A stretch of DNA of 18,168 bases from the NCBI GenBank assembly GCA_964451375.1, contig CAYVIN010000081.1:1-18168 (forward strand). Direction: 5' to 3'. Positions 12,667 to 18,168 of this stretch are shown here, one piece after another. A program made the translations under genes and the position numbers. Position 1 is the stretch's first letter; every line of letters starts with the position of its first letter. Below the pieces are notes generated by a model that was not told the origin of the DNA, ran no database searches, and saw only the letters and a list, made by a program, of their open reading frames with translations. This DNA is from JAGXQV01 sp964451375 (GTDB lineage Bacteria > Pseudomonadota > Gammaproteobacteria > Burkholderiales > Sulfuricellaceae).

Positions 12667-15093
12667 ATGGGCGTCATCAAGAAAATACTGTATCGCGGCA
12701 ATATTCTGGGAAAACCCCGGCATCGCAACCTGTTTCTCGATATGGAAGAAAACATCCATATTCATTACCGCGACCTGCGCATCGAATTGAGCCGTGGCGA
12801 ATTCGAGGACATCGTGGCCGCGTTCGGCAAACAGTCGCAGGAACTGACGGCGATTATTCAGGAAAACCACTATCAGGATGGCAAGCTGCCAAATTCCAAC
12901 CAGGACGATGTGCGTATCTGGACTGAATCACGCTTGAAACACGAGGTGAAATATCATCCGCAGCGATTTTCACTGGAGGAGTGTGGTGACGGCTATCATT
13001 TCCACTACCGCAACTTCAAGCTGTTGATCGATCAGGCGGAATTTCGCCAACTCGTGCAGTTGTTCAAAACTCTGGATATCGATGCGCCTTACGCTGCCGA
13101 CTACGACGAAGTTCTCGAATTGCTGGAAGCCAATGATGTCGATTTCACTCTGGACGCCGGAAATGTTCCTGGCGAAATTCTGGCGATATGTGTGGCCAAA
13201 CATCATTTGCCGAAGGTTCGGGATATTTTTAATTACATCGGTTTTTCCTCGGAAACCGAGGGAGTGCGCCGTTGTTATCTTGGCGCGCAACTTAAAGTGC
13301 TGGTGAAACCGGACGCCCAGCGTAGCGCCCTTGATTATCGGCGTCTGCGCGGTTATAGCGGTACGGAACGGTTGGTTGATTATCTGGCGCGACTGGGGGC
13401 AAGTATCGACCCCAACGAACTAAATCGTCTCAAGTGCCAGGTGCTTGATCTTTATGCGGCGCTGGCTGCTGGTCAGACGTTGACCGTTGATATCGATCCG
13501 GAAACCTGGCTTTATGCGCAGGCCAACAATCAAGTGATTTTCCCCTATACCGGGGTGCGGCACAGCAAAGCCGATGCTGAACCGCTCTACAAGGTTTGGA
13601 GCACGTTGTTAGCGCGTTTCCAGCAGGGGTTTGTCAAACCGACCAAGGAGCCGTTTGCCAAAGTGCAACAGCAGGATTTGCAGGTCAAGGTTGATAAGGC
13701 TATCCGGCGTGATGTCGCGGCATTCCGGGCAGTGGACAAGATTTACCTGATGGGTTCGGCGATGCGCGGCGACATGGGGCGCTATCTAGCGCCTTTTGTG
13801 CATGGAAAATTGGCCAAATTGGGTTCCGATATAGACATTCTGGTAGAAATCGATCCCTTGCACGAGGCGGATATCCCCGGTTACTGGCGCTTGATAACTC
13901 AGGAAGCTTCCAACCATTGTGCGGTATATCACGTCGGGCGGATTCCCATGGCGGATGGCCCCGGCGAATGGCCCAAGCTGCATCCCAACATCGAATTCAT
14001 CGAGCATTTGGTGGATGCCTACGTGTTTTTCCCGTCGCACGGGTATGTGGATGAAAAGGAAGCTTTCCTGCGCAAATTCTCCGCTAAGCTGGTTTACGAC
14101 CGCACCAGGGACGGCGTGGTATATCGTTCCGCCGAGGAGGAGCGTATCGCAGCGCGTTTGGCGACGCTGCATGGATTTGTCGCGCCGGCAGTGGAAAAGA
14201 TGCGCGTTTCCACGGAAAACGCAATTTATAAGGTGTTTGCCGGGGAACGCGACTACATCCTCAAATTGTTCAAAGTGTCGGGAAACTATCACCGTAGCCG
14301 CATCGCCGAGCATACTGATTACGAGGAAAAACTGATCTCCCGGCTTAAGGAACGGGGTATTCCGACCGCTGGTGTTATTGCCGCACCGCGTGGCGAGGAT
14401 GCTGCTATCGAAGGTTTTCCGGCATTGCTGTTTGAGAAGATTCCCGGCGTGGTTCAGCAAAGGCCCGAGTATCAGTTGGAGAAAATCGCTTCGGCTCTCG
14501 CGGAAATTCATCGTGTCCAGTTGGAAACACCGCTGGAATTACCCCAGAACTTCACGTTTGACGACATCTGCATGATCTGGCTGCCGGCATTTCATGAGTT
14601 CATCAAAAATCCCGGTCTGGAAGGGGAGGTCGTCAGGGCGTTCAGCGCCTTCGCGCAATTGATTGGGCGCTATGATCCGGGCGAATACCGGGGGGCGCTG
14701 TATGCACGTAGTCCCTTTGTACATTGCCACGGTGACGTGACGCCCAAAAACGTGATTGTGAGTGACGAGGGGGAAGCGTGTTTCTTTGATTTCAATAATG
14801 CTTATTTTGGCCCGCGTATGGCCGATCTGCTGGATGGCGCCTTTGAATTTTCACTGGCGGAGAAATATATCCATCTGGCCGATTTCGCCCGGTTCGACGC
14901 CTTTATCGATGTTTATGCGGCTCATGCTCCTTTAAATGCCGAGGAACGCGAAGACTTGCCGCGCTGGATCGAGTTGATGGGCATCATCAAGTTCGCCAAG
15001 GAAATCCGCGTGATGCTGGAGCGTCCCCAGGAAGCCCTGCGGCGCAAACGGGCGTTGGCGATTTCGGAATTCGTTCTGAGGCGTGACCGCTAA
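12667..15093 (+). CDS. Nucleotidyltransferase-APH kinase fusion with N-terminal repeats
   Basis: 808 residues from ATG 12667, 28 bp past the previous stop. The frame also offers ATG 12604 and TTG 12583 inside the preceding gene; none has a strong Shine-Dalgarno site, so the start is uncertain. Residues about 29-57 and 108-136 are two copies of one motif (IHIHYRDLRIELSRGEF and YHFHYRNFKLLIDQAEF). Residues about 150-340 are a domain I do not recognise. Residues about 350-510 form a pol-beta-type nucleotidyltransferase: MGSAMRGDMGR (G363, S364), then GSDIDILVEID (D388, D390). Residues about 520-808 are an APH/choline-kinase-like domain: ILKLFK (K533), HGDVTPKN (H688, D690, N695) and FFDF (D708). 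Together they suggest phosphorylation and nucleotidyl activation of one small molecule, as in the choline kinase/cytidylyltransferase pair, but the substrate is unknown. Last gene of the cluster, convergent with prmB. Confidence 0.85.
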   Translation: MGVIKKILYRGNILGKPRHRNLFLDMEENIHIHYRDLRIELSRGEFEDIVAAFGKQSQELTAIIQENHYQDGKLPNSNQDDVRIWTESRLKHEVKYHPQRFSLEECGDGYHFHYRNFKLLIDQAEFRQLVQLFKTLDIDAPYAADYDEVLELLEANDVDFTLDAGNVPGEILAICVAKHHLPKVRDIFNYIGFSSETEGVRRCYLGAQLKVLVKPDAQRSALDYRRLRGYSGTERLVDYLARLGASIDPNELNRLKCQVLDLYAALAAGQTLTVDIDPETWLYAQANNQVIFPYTGVRHSKADAEPLYKVWSTLLARFQQGFVKPTKEPFAKVQQQDLQVKVDKAIRRDVAAFRAVDKIYLMGSAMRGDMGRYLAPFVHGKLAKLGSDIDILVEIDPLHEADIPGYWRLITQEASNHCAVYHVGRIPMADGPGEWPKLHPNIEFIEHLVDAYVFFPSHGYVDEKEAFLRKFSAKLVYDRTRDGVVYRSAEEERIAARLATLHGFVAPAVEKMRVSTENAIYKVFAGERDYILKLFKVSGNYHRSRIAEHTDYEEKLISRLKERGIPTAGVIAAPRGEDAAIEGFPALLFEKIPGVVQQRPEYQLEKIASALAEIHRVQLETPLELPQNFTFDDICMIWLPAFHEFIKNPGLEGEVVRAFSAFAQLIGRYDPGEYRGALYARSPFVHCHGDVTPKNVIVSDEGEACFFDFNNAYFGPRMADLLDGAFEFSLAEKYIHLADFARFDAFIDVYAAHAPLNAEEREDLPRWIELMGIIKFAKEIRVMLERPQEALRRKRALAISEFVLRRDR

Positions 15094-15142
15094 AGGCAAT
15101 TGCAGCTATATGGGGGCTGTGATACGTGAGAATTACCACGGA

Positions 15143-15184
15143 CATTCCATCCGTCGAACGCAATAAGTTCGACGGCATGGAATG
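15143..15184. terminator. Long hairpin between convergent genes, possible two-way terminator
   Basis: CATTCCATCCGTCGAAC (15143-15159) pairs with GTTCGACGGCATGGAATG (15167-15184) over 17 bp with one bulged G, around a seven-base loop GCAATAA. It is the main feature of the 102-bp gap between the kinase gene stop (15093) and the prmB stop (15196). Neither strand has a clear T-run after it, so it may instead be a rho-dependent pause, an mRNA 3'-end stabiliser or a REP-like element. Confidence 0.55.
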
Positions 15185-15195
15185 ACAGGTCGGGG

Positions 15196-16110
15196 TCAGA
15201 TATGCAAACCCTGCCGCACCAGTTGTTCGCGGGAAATCAGGAACACATGTTCGTTGCCGGCCCGTGTTTCCAGCCAAGTGAAATCGAGATGCGGAAAAGC
15301 GCCACTGATGGTTTCCAGGTTGTGCCCACCTTCTACCACCAATATTCCTCTTTCATTTAAATGGTTGGCCGCCTGAGCCAGGATGATGCGGATATGATCC
15401 AGCCCATCCTCGCCGCTGGCGAGCGCCTGTACCGGTTCATGACGGTATTCGTAGGGGAGGGCGTCCATGGAAGGAGCATTCACGTAAGGTGGATTGCTGA
15501 CGATCAGATCGTAACGACTTTCACCGAGTTCGGAGAACATGTTTGAGCGAACCAGCCGAACCTGTTCTTCCATCCCGTAGTCAGAAATGTTGCGTTGCGC
15601 GACTTCCAGCGCTTCGGGCGAAATATCCACGGCGTCAACAAATGCGTTGGGAAAATGAATTCCCATCAGGATCGCCAGACATCCCGATCCGGTGCATAAA
15701 TCCAGTGCGCTTTCAATGGCTTCCGGCGCTTCTATCCAGGGGGTAAGCTGCTCTTCAAGCAGTTCGGCGATAAAGGAGCGCGGTACGATGACCCGCTCAT
15801 CCACGTAGAACCGGAAGTCTCCCAGCCAGGCTTCGTGGGTCAGGTAAGCCGATGGAATGCGTTCCTTGACGCGCCGTTCCAGAGTTTTTAAAACCGTATC
15901 CACTTCATGCTGCATCAGGGTGGCGTCGAGAAATGGCTCCAGACGATCCGGCGGCAGATGCAGGGTGCGCAGGATCAGATAAGCGGCTTCGTCGTAGGCA
16001 TTGGTTGTGCCGTGGCCGTAAAACAGTTGGGCTTCCTCGAACCGGCTGACGGCGAACCGCAGCAAGTCGCGAACGGTGGCAAGACGGGAGCGTGCTTCGT
16101 TGTAGATCAT
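15196..16110 (-). CDS. prmB: Ribosomal protein uL3 (L3) glutamine N5-methyltransferase
   Basis: 304 residues. PrmB methylates a glutamine in large-subunit protein L3 using S-adenosylmethionine, in the cytoplasm. The SAM-binding motif DLCTGSGCLAI is in the middle of the protein, and the catalytic NPPY motif that cradles the glutamine side chain reads SNPPYVNAP. The helical N-terminus with YGHGTTNAYDEA and the segment VPRSFIAELL favour PrmB over the release-factor enzyme PrmC. Length fits the family (about 300). Its ATG overlaps the TGA of dapE as ATGA (16107-16110), so translation is probably coupled to dapE. Last gene of the yffB-dapE-prmB run. Confidence 0.93.
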   Translation of the reverse strand: MIYNEARSRLATVRDLLRFAVSRFEEAQLFYGHGTTNAYDEAAYLILRTLHLPPDRLEPFLDATLMQHEVDTVLKTLERRVKERIPSAYLTHEAWLGDFRFYVDERVIVPRSFIAELLEEQLTPWIEAPEAIESALDLCTGSGCLAILMGIHFPNAFVDAVDISPEALEVAQRNISDYGMEEQVRLVRSNMFSELGESRYDLIVSNPPYVNAPSMDALPYEYRHEPVQALASGEDGLDHIRIILAQAANHLNERGILVVEGGHNLETISGAFPHLDFTWLETRAGNEHVFLISREQLVRQGLHI

Positions 16111-17240
16111 TTTTTCACCAAAAGATTGACCAGGGTAAGCCGGTAAATCTCCTTCAAGGGTTCAATATCGGTAACTGCGATGTTTTCATCGATTTTGTGG
16201 ATGGAGGCATTGAGTGGGCCGAACTCCACTACCTGCGGGCAAATGTCGGCAATGAAGCGTCCGTCTGAAGTACCGCCGGAAGTGGATAATTCGGTTTCCA
16301 CACCGGTGGTCGTTCTGATCGCAGCTGCAATCGCATCGACCAGCGGCCCTTGTTGCGTCAGATAAGGCTTGGCGGAAAGCGACCAGTCCAGGTCATAGTC
16401 CAGGCCATGCCGGTCAAGAATGGCGTGGACTTTCTTCTGCAAGTCTTCCGCCGTGCTGGCCGTGGAGAAACGGAAATTGAACTGAATGTCGAGATGACCG
16501 GGGACGACGTTGGTGACGCCTGTCCCGCCATGGATGTTGGAAATCTGCCAAGTGGTCGGGGGAAAGTGCTGATTGCCTTCGTCCCATACGGTTCCGGCAA
16601 GTTCGGCGATGGCCGGCGCGGCCAGGTGAATGGGGTTCTTGCCCAGATGTGGGTAGGCAATGTGGCACTGAATGCCTTTGACGGTGAGATTCCCCGACAG
16701 CGAACCCCGCCGCCCGTTTTTTACGGTATCCCCGAACTTGTCTGCACAGGTGGGTTCGCCCACGATACAGAAGTCCAGAGTTTCGTCACGCGCTTGTAGC
16801 GTTTGTACTACTCGAATGGTGCCATCAATGGCGCTGCCTTCTTCGTCAGAGGTAATCAGTAGCGCTATCGACCCGGTAAACTCGGGATGTTCGGTAATGA
16901 ATTCCTCAATGGCGACAACAAAAGCGGCCAGCGACGTTTTCATGTCTGCCGCACCACGCCCATACAGATGTCCACCGCGAATTTCTGGAGTAAATGGGGC
17001 GCTTCCCCATTTCTCCACAGGGCCGCTGGGTACTACATCAGTGTGCCCGGCAAAACAGATCAGCGGGGCCACGGTTCCGCGTCGCGCCCAGAGATTGGAT
17101 ACCCCGTTGAATAACATTTTTTCGATCTGGAATCCGAGTTTTTCCAGCCTTTTAATCAGTATTTCCTGACAGCCAGCGTCATCAGGCGTGAGCGAGCGAA
17201 GGGCAATGAGGGTTTGGGCAAGTTCCAGGGTATAGTTCAT
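16107..17240 (-). CDS. dapE: Succinyl-diaminopimelate desuccinylase
   Basis: 377 residues, full length for DapE. It removes succinate from N-succinyl-L,L-diaminopimelate in the lysine/meso-diaminopimelate pathway, which feeds peptidoglycan, in the cytoplasm. M20-family di-zinc residues are all visible: H66 in GHTDVVP, D99 in GRGAADMK, the acid pair E133-E134 in SDEEG, E162 in VGEPT and H348 near the C-terminus in NASIHKIDEN. The substrate-binding segment STSGGTSDGRF is also present. It starts three bases after the yffB stop and overlaps prmB by four bases, so all three probably share a transcript. Confidence 0.95.
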   Translation of the reverse strand: MNYTLELAQTLIALRSLTPDDAGCQEILIKRLEKLGFQIEKMLFNGVSNLWARRGTVAPLICFAGHTDVVPSGPVEKWGSAPFTPEIRGGHLYGRGAADMKTSLAAFVVAIEEFITEHPEFTGSIALLITSDEEGSAIDGTIRVVQTLQARDETLDFCIVGEPTCADKFGDTVKNGRRGSLSGNLTVKGIQCHIAYPHLGKNPIHLAAPAIAELAGTVWDEGNQHFPPTTWQISNIHGGTGVTNVVPGHLDIQFNFRFSTASTAEDLQKKVHAILDRHGLDYDLDWSLSAKPYLTQQGPLVDAIAAAIRTTTGVETELSTSGGTSDGRFIADICPQVVEFGPLNASIHKIDENIAVTDIEPLKEIYRLTLVNLLVKK

Positions 17241-17243
17241 CGG

Positions 17244-17594
17244 TTATTGTCCAAACAGGGTTTGGTAGATGCTTTCTGAAAATCCAATATGAACGACTTT
17301 ACCGTTCCGCTCGGCTATCGGGCGTTTAATGACGCTCGGTTTTTCGAGCATCAGACTGATTGCGGCAGCTTCGGAAGTAATACTTGCCTTGATGTCATCA
17401 GGGAGTTGCCGCCAGGTTGTACCCTGACGATTGATCAGCTTTTCCCAGCCGACCTCGGATAGCCAGCCTCTCAGAAGGATTTCGTCGATTCCCATCTTCT
17501 TGAAATCGTGGAATTCGACTGGAATGTTTTTGTCTGCAAGCCATGCTCGCGCGTTTTTGACGGTGTTACAATTTGCGATGCCGTAAAGTTTCAT
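17244..17594 (-). CDS. yffB: ArsC/Spx-family thioredoxin-fold protein (YffB-like)
   Basis: 116 residues from the ATG at 17594, chosen over a TTG at 17600 because AGGGA (17602-17606) stands seven bases upstream of the ATG and the family begins close to the LYGI strand. The N-terminus reads MKLYGIANCNTVKNARAWL: a single Cys in the CNTVKNA loop, as in E. coli YffB (CDTIKKA), rather than the CXXC of some Spx proteins. IKRP near residue 90 matches the cis-Pro loop segment of ArsC-family proteins. It is not evidence of arsenate resistance; YffB proteins have been linked to glutathione binding but their role is poorly defined. It is the first gene of the run with dapE, a pairing common in proteobacteria. 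Confidence 0.88.
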   Translation of the reverse strand: MKLYGIANCNTVKNARAWLADKNIPVEFHDFKKMGIDEILLRGWLSEVGWEKLINRQGTTWRQLPDDIKASITSEAAAISLMLEKPSVIKRPIAERNGKVVHIGFSESIYQTLFGQ

Positions 17595-17682
17595 GTACAA
17601 ATCCCTGTCGCCAAACCCGCTGGATTGTAGCCGGTTTTGGTATCGGATTGAACCTCGCGTTAATTTTTTGGAGATGAGAAAT
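17595..17682. promoter_or_regulatory. Divergent intergenic region between yffB and the hemerythrin gene
   Basis: These 88 bp must serve both divergent starts unless yffB is read from elsewhere. On the plus strand, TTGGTA (17637-17642) and TTAATT (17660-17665) are 17 bp apart and could be a weak sigma-70 promoter for the hemerythrin gene, leaving a very short leader. GGAG (17670-17673) is the hemerythrin ribosome binding site, nine bases before ATG 17683. No convincing minus-strand promoter was found. Confidence 0.3.
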
Positions 17683-18087
17683 ATGTCGTTTGTCGATTGG
17701 TCGTCAGCGTATTCGGTAAATCATGCAATGCTTGACGAGCAACACCAGAAGCTATTTTCCATTATCAATAGCCTGCATGAAGCGATGTTTGCCAAGAAGG
17801 GGCGCGAATATGTCGGGCAAACTATTAGAGAGCTGGTTGAATATACACATAAACATTTTGCCGACGAAGAGCGCCAAATGGAATTGCATGGCTATACAGG
17901 CTTGGCAGAGCACAAGAAAGTCCACGCCGAATTGCTGAACAAGGTTCGGGACATCGAAAGGCAGTATAACCATTCGAGCGAATCGGTAGCCGGGGAGATG
18001 ATCGGCTTTCTGGTGAGCGATTGGTTGGTCAAGCACATTTTGGGGATGGACAAACAATACGCCCCGCTTCTCAAGAACAAGGGGTAA
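17683..18087 (+). CDS. Bacteriohemerythrin
   Basis: 134 residues, the size of a single-domain bacterial hemerythrin. All seven di-iron ligands are in place: H21 (DEQH), H58 and E62 (HKHFADEE), H77 and H81 (EHKKVH), H118 and D123 (HILGMD). The protein reversibly binds O2 in a four-helix bundle in the cytoplasm and is thought to store, sense or deliver oxygen, often in microaerophilic bacteria or methanotrophs. ATG 17683 is chosen because the in-frame ATG at 17674 directly abuts the GGAG ribosome binding site, while 17683 has nine-base spacing. It diverges from yffB; no functional link with the neighbours is evident. Confidence 0.93.
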   Translation: MSFVDWSSAYSVNHAMLDEQHQKLFSIINSLHEAMFAKKGREYVGQTIRELVEYTHKHFADEERQMELHGYTGLAEHKKVHAELLNKVRDIERQYNHSSESVAGEMIGFLVSDWLVKHILGMDKQYAPLLKNKG

Positions 18088-18168
18088 TTCCCAAAGAAAA
18101 CCCGACCTGATTTATGGCTCTTCTGGGAAAAGATACGGAAGTTGAGGGATAGCATCGGCCCTGAACAC

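Noticed and set aside
13786..14511. 241-codon minus-strand open frame
   Set aside because: It is antisense to the nucleotidyltransferase and kinase motifs; composition is that of a shadow frame.
1241..15093. Anti-phage defence island
   Set aside because: Nucleotidyltransferase and kinase-like domains occur in defence systems, but no nuclease, helicase, restriction or toxin-like domain is present, and Mur/CapA/S11 content points to biosynthesis.
17244..17594. Arsenate reductase assignment for the ArsC-family gene
   Set aside because: Its location with dapE and the CNTVKNA loop match the YffB/Spx-like branch, and there are no other ars genes.
18088..18129. Inverted repeat TTCCCA...TGGGAA after the hemerythrin gene
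   Set aside because: Six-base arms are separated by 30 bases and no T-run follows; too weak to call a terminator.

Overview
The window looks like a piece of a proteobacterial chromosome of about 50-55% G+C by eye. The best guess is a betaproteobacterium of the Nitrosomonadales/Gallionellaceae type. That guess rests on the yffB(arsC-like)-dapE-prmB gene order and general gene style, and no marker gene confirms it. No rRNA, tRNA, CRISPR array or insertion sequence was seen.

Layout. (1) Positions 1-1100 hold the 3' part of a secreted repeat protein: Asp/Ser/Ala repeats run off the left edge, followed by a 24-residue Lys/Asp/His repeat, four RTX nonapeptides and a type I secretion-like C-terminus. 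A rho-independent terminator (1128-1161) closes it. (2) Positions 1241-15093 hold five same-strand genes with gaps or overlaps of -25 to 96 bp, probably one long transcription unit. They encode an (alpha/alpha)6-toroid protein, an exported metzincin-type zinc protease, an 1822-residue fusion (helical repeat, CapA-like metallophosphatase, beta domain, APH-like kinase, Mur ligase, DUF2156/GNAT-like transferase), a 1096-residue fusion (MurF-like ligase, D,D-carboxypeptidase/PBP5-like, CapA-like), and a nucleotidyltransferase-APH kinase fusion. (3) Convergent to this, on the minus strand, lies the housekeeping set yffB-dapE-prmB (17594 down to 15196), with prmB overlapping dapE by an ATGA. A long hairpin sits between the two convergent units. 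(4) A bacteriohemerythrin gene (17683-18087, plus strand) diverges from yffB.

The interesting part is the five-gene block. Two Mur-type amide ligases, two CapA-like domains, two APH-like kinases, a nucleotidyltransferase, an aminoacyl/acyl-transferase-like domain and a penicillin-binding-type peptidase are packed into three very large polypeptides. My inference is a pathway that builds, modifies and trims a peptide- or amino-acid-containing molecule or polymer, with distant parallels to poly-gamma-glutamate (CapB/CapA) and peptidoglycan-precursor synthesis. No CapC-like membrane protein, flippase, ATP-grasp enzyme or transporter is present, and only the protease has a visible signal peptide. 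The product and its location are therefore unknown. I do not recognise this block as a described system.
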